Positions 1 to 6,804 of a stretch of DNA of 14,348 nucleotides are shown piece by piece (within the stretch, counting starts at the first letter, position 1; each line of letters opens with the position of its first letter). A program made the translations under genes and the position numbers. Under the pieces are notes generated by a model. The model did no database searches. It was not told the DNA's origin and saw only the letters and a list, made by a program, of their open reading frames with translations. Source of the DNA: a bacterium (lineage in GTDB: Bacteria > Gemmatimonadota > Glassbacteria > GWA2-58-10); NCBI GenBank assembly GCA_021372515.1, contig JAJFUG010000156.1, positions 1 to 14,348 on the forward strand, read 5' to 3'.

Positions 1-38
1 TCAACAACGGGAAGGGTTTCGCGCCCAAAGCGGACTGA
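1..38 (+). CDS. possible 3' end of a plus-strand gene cut by the window edge
   Basis: Reading from base 3, the plus strand gives NNGKGFAPKAD followed by TGA at 36-38. Nine of the 11 codons end in G or C, as in the real genes here. The stop would lie 16 nt before the convergent stop of the glycosidase-like gene at 55, a normal tail-to-tail arrangement. Only 11 residues are visible, so no product can be named and the fragment may be chance. Confidence 0.3.
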   Translation, partial: NNGKGFAPKAD

Positions 39-54
39 GTTTGCGCCGGGCCGC

Positions 55-2253
55 TCAGGGCAGCGGGCTCAGACCCTCCCAGCGCACGTTCCAGCTCCCA
101 TCCGTGGGGAACCCGGCGGTCGTGCCGCTGTCCTGCGGCGCGCCGTCCCACCCGGCGCACATAAGCGCCACCGCGTTCAGCAGGCCGCCGTTGGCCGGAA
201 GGTAGAGCGGCAGTCTGTCAGTCTGGTAGCAGTGCCCGTTGGGCAGATAGCGGTTCTTGGGCGTGTCCAGCATCAGGGCCTCCACGGCCAGGCTGCGCTC
301 GCCCAGGCGCGCGGCGGTCATGGCCATGAGCGGGTAGTCCCAGCCCCAGGTGCCGGGCCAGTCCCAGACCTGGAGGACCTTCTTCAGGGTCCGCCGCATG
401 GTTTCGCGGTCCACGGCCGGGGTTTCGGGCAGGAACCCGAGCGCACCCAGCATCAACGGGTGGTCGGTCATGAACTCGGGCCGCGAGAAAGTGTCCGTGG
501 CGCTCTCGGCCGCGGTATAGAGGCTGTCCTGCACCGGCAGGGCGGAGAGCCGCTCCAGCACGGTGTCCCAGCCGGGGTCGCGCCCCAGGCCCAGGCGCTC
601 GCGCCAGAGCTGGGCCGTGCCCAGGCCGAAACGCCAGTAGGCCAGCTCGAAAGTGGGGTTGAACGTGCTGCGGCAGTCGAAAACCTCCTGCCCCGGAGCG
701 ATCGGCGGGCCCAGCACGTAGCGCCCGCTGCTGTCGGCCCGGGCGAAGGAGGCCATGAATTCCGCCGTGGCGAAGACAATATCCCTGTAGCGGGCCAGGG
801 TCAGGCTGTCGGGATGGGCCCGGTAGCAGAGCTCGGCGTAGTAGATCGGGTGCGGCTGCTGCCAGACCAGAAACGGCTCGATGAAGCAGGGCATCTGCAC
901 TCCCTGCGGGTCGACACACTTGGGCCAGCGCGCACCGTCATAGCCCTGGCCCGCGGCGGTGCGCCGGGCCTGGTCCAGGATTCGTCCATAGAACGGAAGG
1001 CTGCGCTCAAGAAGCTCGCTCCGCCCCCACAGCGCAAAATGCGCCGCGTGCCACCAGTGCATCTCCAGGTGGAATTTCCCGGCCCAACTGTTGTAGACCA
1101 GCCCGGTTTCCTGCGGCGGCAGCGACCCTGAGCACTGGATCGCGGTCAAGTACTGCGAGAGCACGATCCGGCGCTCCAGCTCCGCGGCCCGCGGGTCACG
1201 GCTTCCCGCCAGCTCCACCACTCCGCCCGTGGACCAGAAATTTTGCCAATTGGTTCTGGAGGCTTCCAGAGTCACGCTTACTCCCGGCAGCGGCTCCGGT
1301 CCGGGCAGCGTGTCCGGGGCGAAAGAGCAGACCAGCTCGAACGCGCTGTCCGGCCCCACGGGTGTCAGGAGATAGAGATGTGGTTCGGCGCAATCGAGCT
1401 TCCCCGCGCCGGACCAGGCGGCCTCCACAGCGTAGCTCTCCCGGTCCAGGCTGCGCACGAAACGGGCCTGAGTGTCCGATACTCGTGTCAGTTCTGTGCG
1501 GTGACTGCCCGGCATGTCCCAGCGTCCCCCCCAGCCGAACTCGGTTGTGTCGCCGTAGGGGAAATGGAGCTGTATTTTGAGCCGTCCCAGCGGGACAAGG
1601 CCGGAGCGCACCCGCACGGCCAGGATGTCTCTATCCGGGTGGCAGACTGTTTCGACCACGGACTCGACCCCCTCCAGGCTGAAACGGCTGGTCAGCACGC
1701 CGCTCCAGAGGTCGAGGCGCTGCTCGATGCGGTCAATATCCTCCGGCCCGGCCGGGCTGCCATCCGACTTCGTCAGGCTGAACCCCAGCATTCCCAGTTG
1801 CAGACGGTGCGGGTTGGTGCGCAGCCAGCGCACCTCCTGCTCCCGTCCCGGCACGTTCATGTCCAGGTAGCCCACAGAGCGGCCCCCGGATTCGTATTGA
1901 GTCAGAGGGAAAGTCTCCACCGAGTAGCCCTTGGGGTTGGGCCAGGTGTGCCAGCCCCAGTTGGACTGTGTGCCCAGGGGGACGCCGTGGCGGTAAGCTT
2001 CCGGGAAACTTTGCAGGCCGGTTATGTCCACCGTGAACGCGAAATTGCCATTACCCAGTTGCAGCGGGGCGAGCGAGTCGAGCCCGGAAAGAGTCGGGCT
2101 GTTACGCCCCACCAGGGCCCTGCGGTCGATACGGACGGGCTGCGCCGCCGATTCGATGTCTTTCGGGCCGCCGCAGCCGCAGAGCGCGGACAGCAGAGCC
2201 AGCGCGGCGATAATGGATATATGCCGCATTTCTCCCAGGCTCGACTTTGCCAT
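55..2253 (-). CDS. exported six-hairpin glycosidase-like lipoprotein
   Basis: This is a 732-residue protein in the preferred reading. It begins with a lipoprotein signal: a short basic stretch, the hydrophobic run ISIIAALALLSAL, then LCGC with the likely lipidated cysteine at residue 27. A beta-rich N-terminal half (NGNFAFTVDITG, then HFPYGDTTEFGWGGRWDM) is followed by a helical half with GKFHLEMHWWHAAHF (Glu about 397), GYDGARWPK, FLVWQQPHPIYYAEL and WGWDYPLMAMTAARLG. This order resembles the N-terminal sandwich plus (alpha/alpha)6 barrel of GH65/GH95-type glycosidases. I cannot assign a GH family, linkage or catalytic pair. A frame upstream to 2298 is open, but ATG 2253 has a well-placed GTGGAG, and ATG 2229 would have its SD only 2 nt away. 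It is divergent to a GH78 gene, which suggests joint breakdown of a rhamnose-containing glycan at the cell surface or in the periplasm. Confidence 0.72.
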   Translation of the reverse strand: MAKSSLGEMRHISIIAALALLSALCGCGGPKDIESAAQPVRIDRRALVGRNSPTLSGLDSLAPLQLGNGNFAFTVDITGLQSFPEAYRHGVPLGTQSNWGWHTWPNPKGYSVETFPLTQYESGGRSVGYLDMNVPGREQEVRWLRTNPHRLQLGMLGFSLTKSDGSPAGPEDIDRIEQRLDLWSGVLTSRFSLEGVESVVETVCHPDRDILAVRVRSGLVPLGRLKIQLHFPYGDTTEFGWGGRWDMPGSHRTELTRVSDTQARFVRSLDRESYAVEAAWSGAGKLDCAEPHLYLLTPVGPDSAFELVCSFAPDTLPGPEPLPGVSVTLEASRTNWQNFWSTGGVVELAGSRDPRAAELERRIVLSQYLTAIQCSGSLPPQETGLVYNSWAGKFHLEMHWWHAAHFALWGRSELLERSLPFYGRILDQARRTAAGQGYDGARWPKCVDPQGVQMPCFIEPFLVWQQPHPIYYAELCYRAHPDSLTLARYRDIVFATAEFMASFARADSSGRYVLGPPIAPGQEVFDCRSTFNPTFELAYWRFGLGTAQLWRERLGLGRDPGWDTVLERLSALPVQDSLYTAAESATDTFSRPEFMTDHPLMLGALGFLPETPAVDRETMRRTLKKVLQVWDWPGTWGWDYPLMAMTAARLGERSLAVEALMLDTPKNRYLPNGHCYQTDRLPLYLPANGGLLNAVALMCAGWDGAPQDSGTTAGFPTDGSWNVRWEGLSPLP

Positions 2254-2260
2254 CCGTAGT

Positions 2261-2266
2261 CTCCAC
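2261..2266 (-). promoter_or_regulatory. ribosome binding site deciding the start at 2253
   Basis: GTGGAG on the minus strand lies 7 nt upstream of ATG 2253. The open frame also has ATGs at 2298, with no SD-like sequence seen, and at 2229, where GGGAG is only 2 nt away. This site therefore favours 2253. Confidence 0.55.
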
Positions 2267-2313
2267 TTAGTTCGATGGATCAAGCTCCTGTCTCCCATGG
2301 ATGTTCAGTTAAG

Positions 2314-2700
2314 AACTTGGAACGAGAAGCATAAAGACCATATCTGCTTTGGTTTCGGCCAAAGCAGAAAAGCCAGCGGGGGCCGCAAACTCGTCCGGAC
2401 CAAGATTCCTCTTCTGGCTGTGGTGTGCCCGAGGATTTTCTCCGCCACCGCGATGCAGCGGCGGCGCTGCCGCGAAACGCCGCCGGAGAGTGCGGCAATT
2501 CCAACCCTTACCGTTTCACTCTCGATTACACGCTGCCATGGTAGGAGGCTCAGACAGGTGCGGCCCCCAAAGGCTTAACTGCGGCGGCCTGACAGCCGCA
2601 AGCAGGTTTAACCTCCTGGAAATCCAGGCGGTGTCGTAGGGGCGAACCTTGTGTTCGCCCGTAAGACGGATTTGCATAAACCAGACTGGAAATTACTACC
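2314..2700 (+). repeat. 387-nt dispersed repeat, copy A (structured element)
   Basis: This block is repeated in inverted orientation at 6805-7191. The core 2348-2660 aligns to 7156-6844 with no gap over 313 nt and about 37 differences by hand count (88% identity). Positions 2495-2660 are about 93% identical. Flanks of 35-40 nt on each side are still recognisably related. Visible structure: a 10-bp hairpin TCTGCTTTGG/CCAAAGCAGA (2343-2368); GGGGGCCGC (2378-2386) complementary to GCGGCCCCC (2560-2568); GCGGC/GCCGC within 2458-2474; CCTGG/CCAGG (2615-2628); and an 8-bp terminal hairpin at 2640-2660. No terminal inverted repeat or target duplication is evident. Copy A fills most of the divergent promoter region between two glycosidase genes and starts about 60 nt before the minus-strand start codon. 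It could be a mobile-element remnant, a REP/MITE-like element or a structured RNA. Confidence 0.85.
2640..2660. repeat. GGGCGAAC/GTTCGCCC hairpin ending repeat core A
   Basis: The arms GGGCGAAC (2640-2647) and GTTCGCCC (2653-2660) form a perfect 8-bp stem with loop CTTGT. The same hairpin ends the core of copy B at 6844-6864. From general knowledge, GGGGCGAAC-type palindromes are common dispersed intergenic repeats in many bacteria. This module may therefore be an independent REP-like unit that became part of the larger repeat. Confidence 0.75.
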
Positions 2701-2793
2701 TTTCCGCCCATGTTCATTGCCGCCGATTATACTCATTTCCCCGGCGTCCGGCCAGTCCCTTGCGCCGGAGGTAAGCGGGGGCCGCCCCGGGAA

Positions 2794-2822
2794 TTGCCCC
2801 GCGCGCCGTGAGAGTGTATTTT
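2794..2822 (+). promoter_or_regulatory. putative sigma70-type promoter for the rhamnosidase gene
   Basis: TTGCCC (2794-2799) and TATTTT (2817-2822) are separated by 17 nt, each matching 4 of 6 consensus bases. Transcription would begin near 2829, giving a leader of about 50 nt before ATG 2881. It lies just outside repeat copy A. Sigma consensus sequences for this phylum are unknown, so this is tentative. Confidence 0.35.
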
Positions 2823-2880
2823 CCTCTCCATAACTCACCTCGCCCTCGCGCGCCCGAACCTTTCAGCCAAGGACCTCACG

Positions 2881-5292
2881 ATGAGTGACATCAGCCGTAA
2901 GAGTTTCTTCCGCCGCTCCGGCGCAGGGCTGGCCGGCCTGGGGGCGCTGGGCCTGGGCCGGGCCGGGACAGTCGATGCGGCCGTCCCCGGAGATTTTACT
3001 CTCCCGGAGCCGGACTACGGCGGTGTCGACCCCTGCCGCGGCGGCTGGATCGCCCACACGGACTGGCATATCGATTCGTTTCCCCTGTTAGACAACCCGG
3101 TGGCGTTCCGCAAGGAAATCACCCTGGAGGGCCGCCCCACCACGGGCAAAGTGATTGTCACCGCGGCGGATGTTTACGTGCTCTACTGCAACGGCGCTTT
3201 TGCCAGCTCCGGCCCGGCGCGCTCCTGGCCACGCGAGAAATACTACGACGAGGTCGACCTGCTGCCGTTTCTGAAACCCGGCCGGAACAGCCTGGCCGTG
3301 CTGCTCTTTCCCTGCACCGGGGTGAATTTCCTCAACCCTTTCACCCGCATGGGCCTGCTCGTGCAGGGGGACATCGCCCTGGACGGCGGCGGGAAATTCC
3401 TGCTGGACACTGATGATACTTGGTTGTGCCGCATGGCGGACTGGGTCCGTTTCCACCACAGCCTTATCTCGCTGCCCACCGGGTTCCAGGAGCATTTCGA
3501 CTCCGACCGGGAGGCGCCGGACTGGCGGACCGCGCCACCGTCCGAGGGCTGGACCGAGGCGCTCTACTTAGGCTCGGCCGGGCTTCCCCCCTGGACCGGC
3601 CTCAGGAGAAAGCCCATTCCCGACCTGCTGGAGAACGCGCTTGTCCCGGCCCTTGTCTGGAGCGGCCACGGCAGCCCGGAGAGGCGCGAGGACACCGCCT
3701 CCCTGGCCGCCTCTTTCAACGCCGAGAAATTGACCGGGAAGATAGAGAGCCGCCCGGCCACGGACTGGATCGAGGCCACGCCCGGCAGCGTGTTCACTTT
3801 CGATGTGGGCCGCACGCGCCTGGTTCGTCCTGGCCTGGAGGTGCGCCAGGGCAGCGGCCCCCTGCGTCTGGAGCTGTACTACGATATCAGGTTCGAGGGC
3901 CGTCCGAGCGGGTTCGACGGGTTCGGGGGGAGTTTCCTCGACACACTCAGCCTGTCCGGGGGCGGGTGTGTGTGGCAGGCGCACCGGGGACGGGGCCTGC
4001 GCTACGTGAGCGTGAAAGTGACCGGCGCGGGGAGCTGCGAGTTCCGGCCCCGGCTCCTCGCCCTGGACTACCCGTTCGCGGAGAGGGCCTCCCTGGAGGT
4101 GAAGGACAGTTTCATCCAGGCGCTCTGGGACACCTCGCTGAACAATATCCGCTCCTCCACGGATGACGCCTATGTCGACACCTGCTCGCGCGAGAACCTT
4201 CTCTGGACAATGGATGCCGCCGCCACGGCCAAGGCGGCGTTCTACAGTTTCGCCGAGCTAAGGATGTGGCGCAACTGCCTGAGCCTCATCGCCCTGGGGG
4301 TGGACAGCCAGGGCAACCCGGCGGCGGTGGTCCCCACGGATTGCCCCTCGCCCCTGATGGATCAGAGCATGCATTGGGTGGTCTCCTGCTGGGAGTACTA
4401 CCTGGCCGGCGGCGACATCTCGCTTCTGCGGGAGGTGGAGGCGCCGCTCGCGCGGTTCCTGGGCCTCTGCGAGCACGGCCTGACCGCGGAGGACCTGTAT
4501 GTTCCGCCCGGCTACTCCTGGCACTATGTGGACTGGGCCGTGCTGGACAAGCGCCCTTACTCCCTGCCGGTGAACGCGCTCCTGCTGCGCGCCGCCCAGT
4601 ACGCCGGCCGGATCGCGCAGGCCCTGGGCTCGGAGCCGCTGGCGGCCCTGGCCGGACGGATCGGGGCGCGCCTGCGCCCGGCGCTCGGACGCTTTTTCAG
4701 CCCGGAGGAGCGGGCGTTCCTGTCGCGGATAGAGCCGCGACAGCCCCTGCGCCTCCCGCCCTCCAAGCCGAACAGCGTCAATCCCAAAGGTCCGATCCCC
4801 CGGGCCAACCTGCACGGCAACGTGCTCTGCATCGTAACCGGCTGCGGGACAGAGGCGCAGCGGGCCCAGGCCCTGGAGCACGCCTGCGCTCTGCTCGCTC
4901 TCCCCTCCGGCCCCGAGAACCGTCTTGGCCTGGGCTACTGCGATATCCTGCTCAGCCCGCTGCTGGCAGCCGGGCGCTACGCGCCGGTGCGGAACAAGCT
5001 GGACCAGCTCTACGGCGATTTTGTCCGCAGCGGGCAGCCCACCTGGGGCGAGCGGGCGCCGGTGGAGGCGGAGAACACGGCCCACGGCTGGGGCGCGGCG
5101 GTGAACTCGCTGATCGTGGAGGGGCTGATAGGTTTGAAACCGCAGGCTCCCGGCTGGACAAAGGCCTCCTGCGAGCCGGCCGCGGGTTTTGGGGCCGATT
5201 TCGCCTACCGGCTCGAAACGCCCGCCGGGCGGATCGAGGTGGAGCGGGTAAAAGGAAAGCTGGTTACGCGCGGGAAGGCTTTCGGGAGCTGA
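2881..5292 (+). CDS. secreted alpha-L-rhamnosidase, GH78 type
   Basis: The 803-residue protein should hydrolyse terminal alpha-L-rhamnose from polysaccharides or glycosides outside the cytoplasm. The N-terminus has a Tat-like signal (SRKSFFRR, then AGLAGLGALGLG) ending near residue 34. A jelly-roll region follows (about 60-200; VYVLYCNGAFASSGPARSWP), as in the Bac_rhamnosid_N domain. The helical catalytic domain starts near 410 with DTCSRENLLWTMD: Asp433, Glu438 and Asp445 have the same 0/5/12 spacing as the substrate-binding D-E-D triad of characterised GH78 enzymes. TWGE at 721-724 offers the expected second acidic residue, followed by the C-terminal-domain-like AHGWGAAVNSL and PGW motifs. 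AAGGA (2869-2873) lies 7 nt before the ATG. The gene is divergent from the glycosidase-like lipoprotein gene and convergent with the next gene, leaving 69 nt. An oligosaccharide-specific rhamnosidase or a related six-hairpin activity remains possible. Confidence 0.85.
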   Translation: MSDISRKSFFRRSGAGLAGLGALGLGRAGTVDAAVPGDFTLPEPDYGGVDPCRGGWIAHTDWHIDSFPLLDNPVAFRKEITLEGRPTTGKVIVTAADVYVLYCNGAFASSGPARSWPREKYYDEVDLLPFLKPGRNSLAVLLFPCTGVNFLNPFTRMGLLVQGDIALDGGGKFLLDTDDTWLCRMADWVRFHHSLISLPTGFQEHFDSDREAPDWRTAPPSEGWTEALYLGSAGLPPWTGLRRKPIPDLLENALVPALVWSGHGSPERREDTASLAASFNAEKLTGKIESRPATDWIEATPGSVFTFDVGRTRLVRPGLEVRQGSGPLRLELYYDIRFEGRPSGFDGFGGSFLDTLSLSGGGCVWQAHRGRGLRYVSVKVTGAGSCEFRPRLLALDYPFAERASLEVKDSFIQALWDTSLNNIRSSTDDAYVDTCSRENLLWTMDAAATAKAAFYSFAELRMWRNCLSLIALGVDSQGNPAAVVPTDCPSPLMDQSMHWVVSCWEYYLAGGDISLLREVEAPLARFLGLCEHGLTAEDLYVPPGYSWHYVDWAVLDKRPYSLPVNALLLRAAQYAGRIAQALGSEPLAALAGRIGARLRPALGRFFSPEERAFLSRIEPRQPLRLPPSKPNSVNPKGPIPRANLHGNVLCIVTGCGTEAQRAQALEHACALLALPSGPENRLGLGYCDILLSPLLAAGRYAPVRNKLDQLYGDFVRSGQPTWGERAPVEAENTAHGWGAAVNSLIVEGLIGLKPQAPGWTKASCEPAAGFGADFAYRLETPAGRIEVERVKGKLVTRGKAFGS

Positions 5293-5361
5293 GCCGTGGG
5301 TCTTGAAAGCGAGGCTGGAAAAAAGACTGGATGAATTGCATACCCGAAAATGCTGCCGCTG

Positions 5362-6633
5362 TCAGTCGCAATATTCACCGTTGAGATCGACCGGAGCACG
5401 GTTGAACAGATAGAGGACAGACGGGCACTTGTCTATATCGATAATGTACATTCCGTCGTGGTCGAGCGGGTCGGGCAGGATCAGGGAATCCTCCTCCCAC
5501 GAGCGGTTGTATTCGGCTATCTGCGCCGGAGAGACACAATCGAGGTAGAAACCGTAGTCGATCGAGTCCTTCGGGTTGCGGTATTCTTCGGGGTAGGAGA
5601 CATAGTAACCCGGAAATGCCTCCTGTTCGAGCTTGATGGGCTCCTGTGCCTTGCCGTCCGGGAAAACCAGGATGTAGGAGGAATCGCCGTCCATGCAATA
5701 GACCGCCCAGTCCGTGTGTTCCGGATCGGTGAAACGCCCCTTGATCACGTTCTGCAGTTCCCCCTCCTGCTCGGAATAACTTTGCGGGACAGTAATGTGG
5801 CGTCGTTCCAGCTCCTGCCGGACTGGCTCGGGTAAATCCGGGAAGGCCGCGGGGGGCAACCGTCTGACATACAAGGTGTCCTTATTCTCCTCCCAGTCCC
5901 GCGGGTTGAAATTACACAGCCTCAGGTAGGGATCACAGAGCAGCCATTCGCCCGTCCCGTCATCGAAATAATATACGCAGGATCCGCTGCGAAACCGAAA
6001 ATCCTGGATCCCGTCGTGGCTCAGTCTACGGAATGTTATGGTGCCAGGGTATTCCTTGAGAAACATATTGAAGTGCCAGCCGATCTCCTCTTGCTGGGCC
6101 AGGGAGATAAAGCGGGTGGCCCTGTCATCGCGGAATGTTTTCTCTGGCTCATCCTCCTCCGCTATCACAGAGATTCGGGTAGTATCACCACCCCAGAACA
6201 CATGTATCTGGGTCCCCGCAGGATTGTAATAATCGGTCAGCAGGGCCCAGTCCGGTTTGTCGTCCGCATCGAGCCGGCCGCAGATGAAATTGTGGGTTCT
6301 GTATAATCCGGAAGGAAACAGCCCGGTCTGCGAGATTGCCAGGTCGTGCGAATAGAGGTACTCCGTGATGCCCTCCGGTAAGTGTCCGGGGAAAGTGCCG
6401 TGCAGCTTGGCAACCATGCTGTCATAAAGTTCGTTTTCCCCGGTGGGTTGAAAAGCGGAGGGAAGCGTCTGGGTTCTGGGCTTGTCGTTGTTCTCCTGGC
6501 TTGGTGGCGGCGCTGGAGATTTGCAGGCGGCGGAAAGCAAGAAAATAATAAGAATTATAGAAAGCAGGGCTTCCTTGAGGCCGGCAATGGAATAACGGGC
6601 CGTGAGGTCTGGATAGCGTCTGGTGAAAGCCAT
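5362..6633 (-). CDS. lipoprotein of unknown function with two related modules
   Basis: This is a 423-residue lipoprotein. After a 21-residue N-region comes a very hydrophobic run (LLSIILIIFLL) and the lipobox LSAAC, with Cys37 as lipidation site, then a Pro-rich, polar linker (38-65). Two segments look like internal repeats: CGRLDADDKPDWALL (from residue 118), and in the C-terminal half KGRFTDPEHTDWAVY. Both read GR-x3-D-x2/3-DWA and are followed by a strand ending in VFW or VFPDG. The D-x-D-x3-D pattern in the first recalls calcium-loop beta-propeller (FG-GAP/VCBS-like) motifs, but I cannot assign a family. GC is lower than in its neighbours: two 60-nt samples are 52% and 50%, against 68% and 85% in the rhamnosidase gene. 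GGGAG lies 7 nt before the ATG, and a strong promoter is found upstream. The gene stands alone between convergent and co-directional neighbours. Confidence 0.8.
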   Translation of the reverse strand: MAFTRRYPDLTARYSIAGLKEALLSIILIIFLLSAACKSPAPPPSQENNDKPRTQTLPSAFQPTGENELYDSMVAKLHGTFPGHLPEGITEYLYSHDLAISQTGLFPSGLYRTHNFICGRLDADDKPDWALLTDYYNPAGTQIHVFWGGDTTRISVIAEEDEPEKTFRDDRATRFISLAQQEEIGWHFNMFLKEYPGTITFRRLSHDGIQDFRFRSGSCVYYFDDGTGEWLLCDPYLRLCNFNPRDWEENKDTLYVRRLPPAAFPDLPEPVRQELERRHITVPQSYSEQEGELQNVIKGRFTDPEHTDWAVYCMDGDSSYILVFPDGKAQEPIKLEQEAFPGYYVSYPEEYRNPKDSIDYGFYLDCVSPAQIAEYNRSWEEDSLILPDPLDHDGMYIIDIDKCPSVLYLFNRAPVDLNGEYCD

Positions 6634-6695
6634 TCTATCTCCCTGGCCATTCTTTTGCGTTTGGTGTGAGGTGGCATCCGCTAATGATGCTGCTA

Positions 6696-6724
6696 ACTGT
6701 AATAGCTGAAATAAATCGTGTCAA
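6696..6724 (-). promoter_or_regulatory. sigma70-type promoter of the lower-GC lipoprotein gene
   Basis: On the minus strand, a perfect TTGACA (6724-6719) is followed after exactly 17 nt by TACAGT (6701-6696; 4 of 6 consensus bases). The surrounding sequence is AT-rich, unlike the rest of the window. Transcription would start near 6689, giving a leader of about 55 nt before the ATG at 6633. This is the best promoter match in the window. Confidence 0.6.
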
Positions 6725-6742
6725 GTTAGATTTTGTTCCGGG

Positions 6743-6771
6743 ATTCCAGCGGCTGGCAGAAAGCCGGGAAT
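6743..6771. repeat. intergenic hairpin ATTCC/GGAAT
   Basis: Arms ATTCC (6743-6747) and GGAAT (6767-6771) enclose CGGCT (6750-6754) and AGCCG (6762-6766), with an AG bulge and a 7-nt loop GGCAGAA. This gives a 10-bp hairpin. It lies upstream of the lipoprotein promoter and resembles short dispersed palindromic elements. It has no T-run, so it is not an obvious terminator. Confidence 0.5.
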
Positions 6772-6781
6772 GGCCCGCCTA

Positions 6782-6799
6782 CCCCTTTGAACAAGGGGG
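6782..6799. repeat. intergenic hairpin CCCCTT/AAGGGG
   Basis: CCCCTT (6782-6787) and AAGGGG (6793-6798) form a 6-bp stem around TGAAC. From general knowledge, C-run/T-A/G-run palindromes of this kind are frequent dispersed intergenic repeats in many genomes. It lies 10 nt after the previous hairpin and just before the edge of repeat copy B. Confidence 0.5.
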
Positions 6800-6804
6800 A
6801 CTGA

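Noticed and set aside
1243-2259. 338-codon plus-strand open frame opposite the glycosidase-like lipoprotein gene
   Set aside because: The composition is low-complexity and lacks motifs; the minus strand has a lipoprotein signal, an SD sequence and glycosidase features.
4266-5306. 346-codon plus-strand frame and a 275-codon minus-strand frame over the rhamnosidase gene
   Set aside because: Both overlap the conserved GH78 catalytic region in other frames and have Arg/Ala/Gly/Pro-rich products typical of GC shadows.
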